From Chloroflexota bacterium (GTDB lineage: Bacteria > Chloroflexota > Anaerolineae > Anaerolineales > Villigracilaceae), in NCBI GenBank assembly GCA_016235445.1, contig JACRLB010000029.1, positions 123,542 to 187,541 on the forward strand: 64,000 nucleotides of DNA. The letters run 5' to 3'. Of this stretch, positions 8,771 to 15,749 are shown one piece after another. Positions within the stretch are counted from its first letter, which is position 1, and every line of letters begins with the position of its first letter. The notes under the pieces were generated by a model. The model was not told the origin of the DNA. It saw only the letters and a list, made by a program, of their open reading frames with translations, and searched no databases. A program made the position numbers and the translations under genes.

Positions 8771-9163
8771 TCAGGGTAAATGATGGCTGATTACTTTTTC
8801 CACGCTGTCCATCAACTCTTGCGGCCCGAAGGGCTTGGCAATGTAGTCGTCCACTTTTGCGATGTGCAGGCCGAGCACCTTATCAATGTTCTGCGCTTTT
8901 GCAGTGACGACGATAACGGGGATGTCTCGTGTGGAAGAGTCCGCTTTCATTTGTTGGTATACTTCCCAGCCATCCATATCCGGCATCATCAAATCGAGCA
9001 GGACCAGGTCTGGATGCAATTCACGAACCATTTTGATGCCTTGCAACCCACCTGCCGCGCCGAACACATCAAACCCGCGTCTGCCAAGAATAAGCCTGAT
9101 CAGGTCTATCATCTCAGGTTCATCTTCGATACAAAGAATCTTTTTGACAGTTGTATTATTCAT
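8771..9163 (-). CDS. Single-domain response regulator (CheY-like)
   Basis: 130-aa receiver domain with no output domain. The acidic pair is E13/D14, the phospho-acceptor is D57 in VLLDLMMPDMDGWE, the switch Thr is in VVTAKAQ and the conserved Lys is in YIAKPFG. The start at 9163 is chosen over an upstream in-frame ATG because AGGAGA lies 6-7 nt before it. It is divergent from exonuclease III and has no histidine kinase next to it, so its partner is unknown. Confidence 0.92.
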   Translation of the reverse strand: MNNTTVKKILCIEDEPEMIDLIRLILGRRGFDVFGAAGGLQGIKMVRELHPDLVLLDLMMPDMDGWEVYQQMKADSSTRDIPVIVVTAKAQNIDKVLGLHIAKVDDYIAKPFGPQELMDSVEKVISHHLP

Positions 9164-9216
9164 GATTCTCCTGTCTTCAAAACCAAGTTTACCATAAAAC
9201 AAATACGGGTCTAACG

Positions 9217-9978
9217 ATGAAGATCATTACATGGAATGTGAATGGCATTCGCGCCGCGCTTGGTAAAAATGCCCTGAGTTGGGCGTTTGATCAAAAGCCC
9301 GACGCCCTGTGTTTGCAGGAAGTGAAGGCACGTGAAGAACAATTAAGTGAAGAACAACGCGCCATGTTGAAACTTCCGCTTGCATGGAATGCGGCCCAGC
9401 GCCCCGGCTACAGCGGCGTGACAACTTTCTTTAAAGAAGAGCCAGACGAGATCGTGATGGGCATGGGCGCGCCGCAATTCGATGTGGAGGGCCGCGTCAT
9501 TCAGACCTTTTGGGCTGGTCTGCGTCTCTTCAACATTTACTTCCCGAATGGCCAGCGCGGACAGGAGCGCGTGGATTACAAACTTGAGTTCTACGCCCAT
9601 CTGTTTGAGTTGTGCAGGGAGCTTCACAAAAAAGGGGAGAGCATCATCATCACTGGCGACTTCAACACCTCTCACATGCCTATTGACTTGAAAAACCCGA
9701 AAGCGAATGAAAAGACTTCAGGCTTTTTGCCCGAAGAGCGCGAGTGGGTGCAGAAATTTTTGGACAACGGCTTTGTGGATGTGTACCGTCATTTGTATCC
9801 GCAGAAAGTCCAATATACCTGGTGGACGTATCGCTTGGACGCGAGAAAACGCGGCATCGGCTGGCGGTTGGATTACTTCCTGGTTTCGGAGGCGCTTGCC
9901 TCACGGGTACAGGATGTGATCATCCATGAAGATGTGATGGGGTCGGATCATTGCCCCGTCGAGTTGGTCTTCGTTTAA
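9217..9978 (+). CDS. xthA: Exodeoxyribonuclease III / AP endonuclease
   Basis: Exonuclease III family DNA repair enzyme, 253 aa, a typical length. Conserved blocks are KIITWNVNGIRAAL at the N-terminus, CLQEVKA (metal-binding Glu), ITGDFNTSHMPIDL (catalytic Asp and Asn), WWTYRLDARKRGIGWRLDYF and the C-terminal SDHCPVELVF with the catalytic Asp-His. It cleaves the backbone 5' of abasic sites in base-excision repair and could work downstream of the uracil-DNA glycosylase encoded at 49113. Confidence 0.96.
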   Translation: MKIITWNVNGIRAALGKNALSWAFDQKPDALCLQEVKAREEQLSEEQRAMLKLPLAWNAAQRPGYSGVTTFFKEEPDEIVMGMGAPQFDVEGRVIQTFWAGLRLFNIYFPNGQRGQERVDYKLEFYAHLFELCRELHKKGESIIITGDFNTSHMPIDLKNPKANEKTSGFLPEEREWVQKFLDNGFVDVYRHLYPQKVQYTWWTYRLDARKRGIGWRLDYFLVSEALASRVQDVIIHEDVMGSDHCPVELVFV

Positions 9979-10006
9979 CCTCGGCGTCTGTTTCATCATC
10001 GTCCTG

Positions 10007-10411
10007 CTATCCCAGCCTCTCCTGCTCCTCCAAATCCGTCAGCAACAGATCCAACGCGCCCACCGAAACCTGCAATTCGCGCAGTGAAATAAGCATCGAA
10101 ACGATCATCAGCGCCAGCGCCAGACCGAAGCTCCACTTCCCGCCTGCCGTCCAGCCTGCGAAAAGCGCGAACATGCTCGTTACGCAAAAGAGCAGGCTCA
10201 ACACGCCAAAAATCTGCATGTTACGGATGAGATACACCCGATACCGCAAATTTTCGATCTGCGGAAGCAGGGTCTCTTCACGCTCGTTCATATAACGATC
10301 CCGCAAATTACGGATGATGGTGGCCAGCGTCAAAAAGCGGTTGGTGTATGCCAGCATCAATAATGAAACTGTCGGGAATAATAAAGCGGGGGTTGAAAGT
10401 GTAAAATCCAT
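10007..10411 (-). CDS. DUF2721 family membrane protein
   Basis: 134-aa protein of the DUF2721 family: an N-terminal hydrophobic segment (PALLFPTVSLLMLAYTNRFL), a charged R-x-L-R-x-R central helix (residues 33-60), two more membrane segments (about 64-80 and 90-107) and a short acidic tail. No catalytic residues are known for this family. No ribosome-binding site precedes the ATG. Its upstream region is the left end of a palindromic repeat. Confidence 0.75.
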   Translation of the reverse strand: MDFTLSTPALLFPTVSLLMLAYTNRFLTLATIIRNLRDRYMNEREETLLPQIENLRYRVYLIRNMQIFGVLSLLFCVTSMFALFAGWTAGGKWSFGLALALMIVSMLISLRELQVSVGALDLLLTDLEEQERLG

Positions 10412-10426
10412 TTGAATAAATAACTC

Positions 10427-10519
10427 ACCTTACACAATTAGCCACAGTCCACAGGGTAATAAGCGCACAGAGTTCTCTGAACTTTTTCTCAAGATTTTCT
10501 CCGTGAACTCTGTGGCAAA
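10427..10519. repeat. Palindromic intergenic repeat remnant (CACAGAG...CTCTGTGG core)
   Basis: The left end ACTCACCTTACAC resembles the ACTCACCTTACGC terminal repeat of several other elements in this window. It is followed by a core with arms CACAGAGTTC and GAACTCTGTGG, also seen with variation at 14989-15055 and 25018-25085. The matching right end is missing. Confidence 0.6.
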
Positions 10520-10534
10520 AAATAAAACGTACAC

Positions 10535-11050
10535 CTACGCCATCCCAAAACTGACATGGTTCGGGTTCACCAACAGCATTGGCACATGCGCATTGAACTG
10601 CGGCAGGTACGGGTTGGTAATCTCCGCCTCGTACACAGACAACCAGGTGGAGTGTGAAACATCCAAATAGGTTGTCAGTTCCGTCTGCGCTGAAATTCGC
10701 AATTTTGCTTTAAGCATAAAAGAACCAACCAGCATTTCCACAGACTGCATTCTACGATTCTGTTCCGTGGCATCATAATCCAGCAGGTCTTGTGCGGGCG
10801 GCGCAAGGTGAAACGCAATCACTTCCGTCGTTGGAATAAACATCTCGGAATACGCAAGTGACTTCGGCGGAGTACCCCCGAATAGAATCACATTGGGGTT
10901 GTGTATGTGAATATAATTTGGCACACCCTGCGTGCGCAGCCAGATGCTCACCCGCAAACTTTCCTTGATCACGATCTCCCCGCGCACAAGCAGGTTATGG
11001 GTGTACAACATCACCAGAGCAGTTTTTTCATCAGGCGCCAGCGGCTTCAT
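10535..11050 (-). CDS. Conserved hypothetical protein, 171 aa
   Basis: I do not recognise a family. The protein is soluble, with a first half (YTHNLLVRGEIVIKESLRVS) reminiscent of small beta-barrel proteins and no signal peptide or membrane segment. The ATG at 11050 has a good AAGGAG ribosome-binding site, which supports it as a real gene. It is divergent from recJ and separated from DUF2721 by a repeat remnant. Confidence 0.65.
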   Translation of the reverse strand: MKPLAPDEKTALVMLYTHNLLVRGEIVIKESLRVSIWLRTQGVPNYIHIHNPNVILFGGTPPKSLAYSEMFIPTTEVIAFHLAPPAQDLLDYDATEQNRRMQSVEMLVGSFMLKAKLRISAQTELTTYLDVSHSTWLSVYEAEITNPYLPQFNAHVPMLLVNPNHVSFGMA

Positions 11051-11138
11051 CGATACTCCTTCCAGTTGAATCGATTATACAACACCCTTGAAAGGTCGAC
11101 TGATTTATATCGCAAGCGGTATACTCACCTCATTAAAC

Positions 11139-12848
11139 ATGACATCAAACACACCGAACACCAAACGCTGGATTATCCCGCCTCGCATCACGCCCGAAGC
11201 TGATTCTGAACTATCGAAATTCCCCCCCGTTTTGCGGCAAATCCTCTTCAACCGCGGCTACGCCACCGAAGCCGACGCGCGCGCCTACCTCAACGCCAAA
11301 CCCAACGTCAACACCGATCCATTTCAAATGACAGGCATGCACGCGGCCGTGAATCGCATTCAATCCGCCATCCAAAACAACGAACCCATCGCCATCTACG
11401 GCGATTATGATGTGGACGGAGTCACAGCCACGGCATTGCTGGTTGAAAGCCTAAAACTTTTAAATGCAGATGTGCGCGGCTACATCCCCAACCGTTTTGA
11501 AGAAGGCTATGGCTTGAACAACAACGCACTGGATGAATTGCAAGCAGATGGAGTCAAACTCGTCATCACCGTAGACTGTGGCATTCGCTCGCCCAGTGAA
11601 GCGCTTCATGCACGGACCGTCGGCCTGGACCTCATTATCAGCGACCATCACCACCCTGACGGTGAAAACCTTCCCCCTGCGCTCGCCGTCATCAATCCCA
11701 AACAACACGGAGATGTCTATCCCGATAAAGACTTGGCTGGCGTGGGAATTGCATACAAAATTGCCGAAGCGTTATTCAGCCTTCAGCCTTCAGCCTTCAG
11801 CCTTGATTCTTTACTTGACCTTGTCGCCCTCGGCACCGTCGCAGACCTTGCCCCGCTTGTCGGTGAAAACCGCGTGCTCGTGCGCAAGGGACTTCGTCAA
11901 ATGCGGCAGACCTCGCGGCAGGGATTGTTCTCTCTCGCGGCAGTTTCTGAACTGGCGCTGGCAAAGGTCAACGCGGGGCATATCGGTTTCATGCTCGGGC
12001 CGCGTCTGAATGCGGCAGGCAGGTTAAAAGAAGCGCTCGCCGCTTTTGAATTATTGACCACCACTGAAGTTTCCCGCGCAGGTGAACTCGCTCAACTGCT
12101 CGACATGCAAAACCGCGAACGCCAGCGCATCACCCGCGATATGCAAAAGAAAGCCGAGGAGATCGTAATGAGCGACGAGTCCGAAGCTTTCCTGCTTTTT
12201 GCCGCGCATGAAGATTTCAATTCAGGTGTGGTTGGCCTGGCCGCCTCCCGCCTGACAGACACCTACTACCGCCCTGCCATCGTGGCCGCCAAAGGTGCAG
12301 ATGAGACTCGCGGCTCCTGCCGCTCCATCCCCGAATTTCACATCACCGATGCGCTCGACCAATGCGCGGATTTACTCGTCCGCCACGGGGGACATGCGGC
12401 GGCGGCGGGCTTCACTGTCAGAAACGAAAATCTGTCCGCGTTGGTGGGGCGGTTAAAAGCCATAGCGAAGGAAAAACTATCTCACGAAGACCTCAGGCCC
12501 ACGGTTACGGCAGATGCGGAAGTTTCTCTTGTCGATATCCGCCCCGATCTGTATGAAAAATGTCTGCGCTTTCTTGAGCCAACGGGCTATGGAAATCGCG
12601 AAGCGTCGTTTGTGGCGCGAGGGGTTAAAGTCAAAAGTTCGCGCACAGTTGGCGCGGATGCCAGGCATTTGAAGTTATCGCTTGAAGATGAAAATAAATT
12701 TGCGCACGATGCCATCGGTTTCAAACTTGGTGAGTGGCACAAGAACATGCCCCCGCGCGTGGATATTTTATTTACTTATGAAACGAATGAATACAACGGG
12801 CGCATGAGCTATCAATTGAACTTGAAAGATTTAAGGGCGGCGACATGA
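11139..12848 (+). CDS. recJ: Single-stranded-DNA-specific exonuclease RecJ
   Basis: 5'-3' ssDNA exonuclease of recombination and mismatch repair, 569 aa. DHH-domain motifs are IYGDYDVDGVTATALL (DxD metal site), VTVDCGIRS and DHHHPDGENLPPA; the DHHA1 domain has RHGGHAAAAGF, and an OB-like C-terminal region follows. The start at 11139 gives a sensible N-terminus (MTSNTPNTKRW); there is no ribosome-binding site, and a TATACT box lies at 11120-11125. Residues encoded by 11775-11802 are a four-unit heptanucleotide repeat (ALFSLQPSAFSLDSLLDL) in a loop just before the LVALGTVADLAPLVGENR motif. Confidence 0.95.
   Translation: MTSNTPNTKRWIIPPRITPEADSELSKFPPVLRQILFNRGYATEADARAYLNAKPNVNTDPFQMTGMHAAVNRIQSAIQNNEPIAIYGDYDVDGVTATALLVESLKLLNADVRGYIPNRFEEGYGLNNNALDELQADGVKLVITVDCGIRSPSEALHARTVGLDLIISDHHHPDGENLPPALAVINPKQHGDVYPDKDLAGVGIAYKIAEALFSLQPSAFSLDSLLDLVALGTVADLAPLVGENRVLVRKGLRQMRQTSRQGLFSLAAVSELALAKVNAGHIGFMLGPRLNAAGRLKEALAAFELLTTTEVSRAGELAQLLDMQNRERQRITRDMQKKAEEIVMSDESEAFLLFAAHEDFNSGVVGLAASRLTDTYYRPAIVAAKGADETRGSCRSIPEFHITDALDQCADLLVRHGGHAAAAGFTVRNENLSALVGRLKAIAKEKLSHEDLRPTVTADAEVSLVDIRPDLYEKCLRFLEPTGYGNREASFVARGVKVKSSRTVGADARHLKLSLEDENKFAHDAIGFKLGEWHKNMPPRVDILFTYETNEYNGRMSYQLNLKDLRAAT
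11775..11802 (+). repeat. Heptanucleotide array (TTCAGCC)x4 inside recJ
   Basis: Four exact head-to-tail TTCAGCC units. Because 28 nt is not a multiple of three, the reading frame changes within the array, but the ORF remains open before and after it. Confidence 0.9.
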
Positions 12849-12881
12849 AAAATGTCGGGCAGTTCACTGCCCGACATTTTT
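12848..12881 (+). terminator. recJ terminator (bidirectional)
   Basis: Perfect 15-bp stem (AAAAATGTCGGGCAG with its complement) and a TTCA tetraloop starting at the recJ stop codon and ending in TTTTT. The A-tract on the other arm makes it functional on both strands. Confidence 0.85.
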
Positions 12882-12890
12882 ATATTTAGA

Positions 12891-13007
12891 ACTTACGCAA
12901 GACCGCAAGAACTTGCCGCGAATTTCGCGAAAATTAGTGCAACACCTGCACTGCAAACGCAGTGCGGTGCAAGTGTTCGCGGCTTAAAGATTTTGAACTG
13001 CGTAAGT
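12891..13007. repeat. Palindromic element with ACTTACGCA ends
   Basis: Terminal inverted repeat ACTTACGCA (12891-12899) / TGCGTAAGT (12999-13007) around nested palindromes, among them GCACTGC...GCAGTGC. The right part (GGCTTAAAGATTTTGAACTG) recurs at 37583-37605 with one or two differences. Same family as 24795-24912. Confidence 0.75.
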
Positions 13008-13014
13008 CCTACTA

Positions 13015-13359
13015 TTATCCCTTTTGCATGGGCAGTTTTGAGTGCCGCCATGCGTTCATTCCACCCAGCACATTGAAAACGGTGAAACCTTCTTTTGCCA
13101 AAATTTTCGATGCGGATTTACTGCGGTTGCCGCTGGCGCAAATGCAAATGATCTCGCGGCTTTTGGGTAATTCACTCATGCGGCGATACAACTCGTTCAA
13201 CGGCATTAACTTGGCCCCCGCAATATGCCCTTGATGGAATTCATTGGGCTGGCGAACATCCAATATCAGCGGATGCCTGCCATATTTCATTTTCTCGCTC
13301 AACTCAATTACGCTGAGATTCGGCGCGGACGGCCCAAACAATTTGGATAAGAAGCTCAT
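13015..13359 (-). CDS. Rhodanese-like domain protein
   Basis: 114-aa single rhodanese domain. It has LDVRQPNEFHQGHIAGAKLMPL and the active-site loop CICASGNRS with the persulfide Cys at residue 74, then GFTVFNVLGGMNAW. A GGAGG site lies about 10 nt before the ATG. A role as a sulfurtransferase or sulfur carrier is expected from the family; the partner is unknown. Confidence 0.9.
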   Translation of the reverse strand: MSFLSKLFGPSAPNLSVIELSEKMKYGRHPLILDVRQPNEFHQGHIAGAKLMPLNELYRRMSELPKSREIICICASGNRSKSASKILAKEGFTVFNVLGGMNAWRHSKLPMQKG

Positions 13360-13388
13360 TCTTGTCTATCCTCCAAAAAAAAATTTTG

Positions 13389-13487
13389 CTACCGTACATT
13401 TTCCTCGTAAAAAACCCTAAAGGTCCTTCTTGCCAATCAGGAATTTTCGAAGGGAATGGAGACCTTTAGGGTTTGGATGTACGGTAG
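13389..13487. repeat. MITE-like palindromic element, CTACCGTACAT ends (copy 1)
   Basis: Terminal inverted repeat CTACCGTACAT (13389-13399) / ATGTACGGTAG (13477-13487), with an inner inverted pair AAACCCTAAAGGTC and GACCTTTAGGGTTT (13455-13475). A second copy is at 31069-31176. The rest of the gap 13488-13588 contains only two short GCGGACTTCAGTCCGC-type palindromes. Confidence 0.85.
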
Positions 13488-13588
13488 AGAAAAAAAATTA
13501 TGAGGTACAGAGTGCGGACTTCAGTCCGCTTGCCAGGCAGACTGAAGTCTGCAATCCGTTATTCGATAAGGCTAAAAAGACGTATTTT

Positions 13589-13695
13589 ACTCACCTTACG
13601 CAGTTTCTCTCCCTCATCCCCAGCCCTTCCCCCGAAGGGGAAGGGAGTCTCCTCTCCCTTCGGGAGAGTGTAGGGTGAGGGCGCGTAAGGTGAGT
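13589..13695. repeat. Palindromic element with ACTCACCTTACGC ends
   Basis: Perfect 13-bp terminal inverted repeat (13589-13601 and 13683-13695) enclosing a CCCTCATCCCC...GGGTGAGGG module with CCCTTCCCCCGAAGGGGAAGGG and CTCTCCCTTCGGGAGAG stems. The same inner module appears alone at 37008-37085 and inverted at 39709-39798. It ends at the SDR stop codon. Confidence 0.85.
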
Positions 13696-14519
13696 TATTT
13701 TATTTTCAATTCATCTTCCCGCTCAGGGATGGTGAAGCGATGGATGGTGGTGTAATCCACAATGCCTGGGATGAATTTATTCATGAAGGCGGTCACGCTC
13801 CACAGCCAGGGGATGATCCACATGCGGCGCGGGCGGCGCACCAGTTTTACCACAGCTTGTGCAACTTGTTCTGCGGTGAGGAGCATGAACTTGGGAGTGG
13901 TGGTATGGGTCTTGCGATTGATGCCTGCATGTTGGTTGAATTCGGTGACAACGCCGCCGGGGTAGATCAATGAAACATCGATGCCCCAGGGTTTCACTTC
14001 ACGGCGCAGGGCTTCGGAGAATCCATGCACGGCATGTTTGGAGGCGGCGTAGATCGTGTATGTGGGTGTGGCAACCAACCCTGCCATGGAACACATATTG
14101 ATAATACTGCCCGAGCGCTGTTTCATCATCACTGGCAGAACCTGCCGCGTGGTTTGGATGACGCCCATCACGTTGACATCGATTTGCGCTTGAATATCTT
14201 TAAGGGGGTCGAGCTTTTCCAGCCAGTCCAATCTTCCAAAGCCTGCGTTGTTGATGAGAATATCGATGCGGCCAAATTTTTCGATGGTTTGCGTGACCAG
14301 CGCTTGAATGTCTTCAAGTTTTGAAAGGTCGGCTTGCACAACCAAAGTCTCTGCGCCTGTGCCCATTGCATTGATCTCCTGCGCGAGAGATTGCAGCTTG
14401 TCCACGCGGCGGGCGGCGAGCGTCACCTTTGCGCCTTCGCGCCCAAACTGGCGGGCGGTCGCTTCTCCAATTCCCGATGATGCGCCAGTGACGATGACTA
14501 CTTTATCTTTAATGTTCAT
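13695..14519 (-). CDS. Short-chain dehydrogenase/reductase (SDR)
   Basis: Classical SDR oxidoreductase, 274 aa. The NAD(P)-binding motif TGASSGIG is at residues 11-18, with RR at the end of beta-2 (LAARRVDKL) favouring NADPH, then NNAGFG, and the catalytic Ser (CSM) and YAASK dyad around residue 160. The longer C-terminus (RRPRRMWIIPWLW and a hydrophobic stretch) resembles membrane-associated SDRs of the DltE/YqjQ type. GGAGAG precedes the ATG. The substrate is not predictable. Confidence 0.9.
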   Translation of the reverse strand: MNIKDKVVIVTGASSGIGEATARQFGREGAKVTLAARRVDKLQSLAQEINAMGTGAETLVVQADLSKLEDIQALVTQTIEKFGRIDILINNAGFGRLDWLEKLDPLKDIQAQIDVNVMGVIQTTRQVLPVMMKQRSGSIINMCSMAGLVATPTYTIYAASKHAVHGFSEALRREVKPWGIDVSLIYPGGVVTEFNQHAGINRKTHTTTPKFMLLTAEQVAQAVVKLVRRPRRMWIIPWLWSVTAFMNKFIPGIVDYTTIHRFTIPEREDELKIK

Positions 14520-14562
14520 TGGATTCTCTCCTCTTTATTCGAGAGTGCGCCGCGCTTCAATT

Positions 14563-14762
14563 AATAACTCACCATAGGCAGTTCATAATCCCGAAGGGAT
14601 GGCAGGATGATAGAAAATGGCGCGAAAGAATCCAAATCCCGAAGGGATGATATTGATTTTACAAGCGATGACACCCCTGCGGGGTTGAATTTGGCGCATC
14701 CCAAAAACTAGAATCCTTTGACCCCTTCGGGGTCTTCGAGTAAATCGCGTAAGGTGAGTTAA
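14563..14762. repeat. Long palindromic element with AACTCACC ends
   Basis: The left end TAACTCACCATAGGC and right end GCGTAAGGTGAGTTA are imperfect inverted copies of the ACTCACCTTACGC terminus. The inner part holds three short ATCCCGAAGGGAT- and CCCCTTCGGGG-type stems. No coding signal. Confidence 0.75.
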
Positions 14763-15142
14763 TAAAACCTCAGGCTGGTCTGTAAGCCGCACGCATCCCT
14801 CGATGGGGTTTTGTCCAGTGCAATAAAACCTCTTGCAATAAAACCTCAGGCTGGTCTGTAAGCCGCACGCGTCCCTCGATGGGGTTCTGTCCAGTGCTAT
14901 AAAACCTCTTGCAAAAAAAAACCTCAGGCTGGTCTGTAAGAGAGTGTTTCTTAAGTCCGAATAGCGGGCAAGAAAAGAGCATTCACCACAGAGAACACGG
15001 AGTCCACAGAGGTTTTTTTAAAGGTTTTTCTCCGTGATCTTTGTGATCTCTGTGGTAAAAAGCATTTAAGAAACACTTTCTAAGCCGCACGCGTCCCTCG
15101 ATGGGGTTCTGTCCAGTGCAATAAAACCTCTTGCAAAAAAAA
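14763..15142 (-). repeat. Three tandem copies of the RNase P RNA 3' end
   Basis: The block CCTCAGGCTGGTCTGTAAG followed by CCGCACGCG...GTCCAGTGC...CCTCTTGCAA starts at 14768, 14844 and 14922, and its first 23 nt also form the true 3' end of rnpB at 15143. The period is 76-78 bp. On the minus strand each copy reads ACAGAA, then a 17-19 nt insert able to form a small hairpin, then GCGGCTTACAGACCAGCC, so each resembles an RNase P 3' terminus followed by a T-rich stretch. The third copy is split by the element at 14941-15080. Confidence 0.85.
14941..15080. mobile_element. 140-bp MITE-like element with 4-bp target duplication
   Basis: Ends AGAGTGTTTCTTAA and TTAAGAAACACTTTC are near-perfect inverted repeats. 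The flanks are TAAG at 14937-14940 and TAAG at 15081-15084, and comparison with the uninterrupted neighbouring copies shows that one TAAG is the original site. The core contains the CCACAGAG...CTCTGTGG palindrome. It encodes no protein, so it would need a transposase from elsewhere. A related copy is at 60467-60608. Confidence 0.85.
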
Positions 15143-15633
15143 CCTCAGGCTGGTCTGTAAGCCGCATTCTGTCCAGCGGATTGCTCCGCTTGTGCAGTCA
15201 TCTCTCTGGGCGACGTGTCGCCACATCGCTCGGTGCAGCCTACCCGGGACTGGCCTCTCCCACAAGAGGGAAAGGCACATGCGAAGACGAGCCGTCTCCC
15301 ATCGTCCACAGACGATTTCGTCCCTGCTTGGCCTTGCTCCCGGCGGGGGTTACCTGGCCACGCGCATTACTGCGCGCGCCGGTGGTCTCTTACACCACCT
15401 TTTCACCATCACCACCTCACCCCATTCCCTCTCCCATTGGGAGAAGGACGCAGGGGTGGGGGGCTGTTTGTTTCTGTGGCCCTTTTCCGGCAGGTTCACG
15501 CCTTGCGGCGTTTTCCCCGTCAACAAAGTGACGGGGCTTCCCCGCCCCGGGTGCTATCCGACGCCGTGCTCTATGGAGTGCGGACTTTCCTCGATCCCGT
15601 CAACGCAGGACCGCGACTGCCCGACCAGCCTGA
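15143..15633 (-). ncRNA. rnpB: RNase P RNA (RNA component of ribonuclease P)
   Basis: The catalytic RNA that matures tRNA 5' ends. On the minus strand the 5' portion has the universally conserved GAGGAAAGTCCGCACTCC (plus positions 15575-15592), and the 3' portion has ACAGAATGCGGCTTAC (15157-15172). The ends AGGCTGGTC and GACCAGCCT pair to form helix P1. At about 491 nt it is longer than the usual 350-420 nt; part of the excess is a hairpin (about 15415-15465) with the CTCTCCCATTGGGAG sequence seen in intergenic palindromes. It is followed by T-rich DNA. Confidence 0.95.
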
Positions 15634-15641
15634 GTGAATTC

Positions 15642-15670
15642 ATGATACACGCAAGGGAAGTGCCAGTCAA
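15642..15670 (-). promoter_or_regulatory. Sigma-70-type promoter of rnpB
   Basis: On the minus strand TTGACT (15665-15670), a 17-bp spacer and TATCAT (15642-15647) lie 8 bp before the first paired nucleotide of RNase P helix P1, an almost textbook arrangement. Confidence 0.85.
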
Positions 15671-15749
15671 CATCCCAAAGGTGGACATTTCGAGAAAAGA
15701 CATTAAAATAGATGGGCATTCATCAATCAGGCAATAAAGAGGATTTACT

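Noticed and set aside
15181..15637. Open reading frames on the plus strand over the RNase P region
   Set aside because: They overlap the conserved RNase P sequences on the minus strand and encode no known protein.
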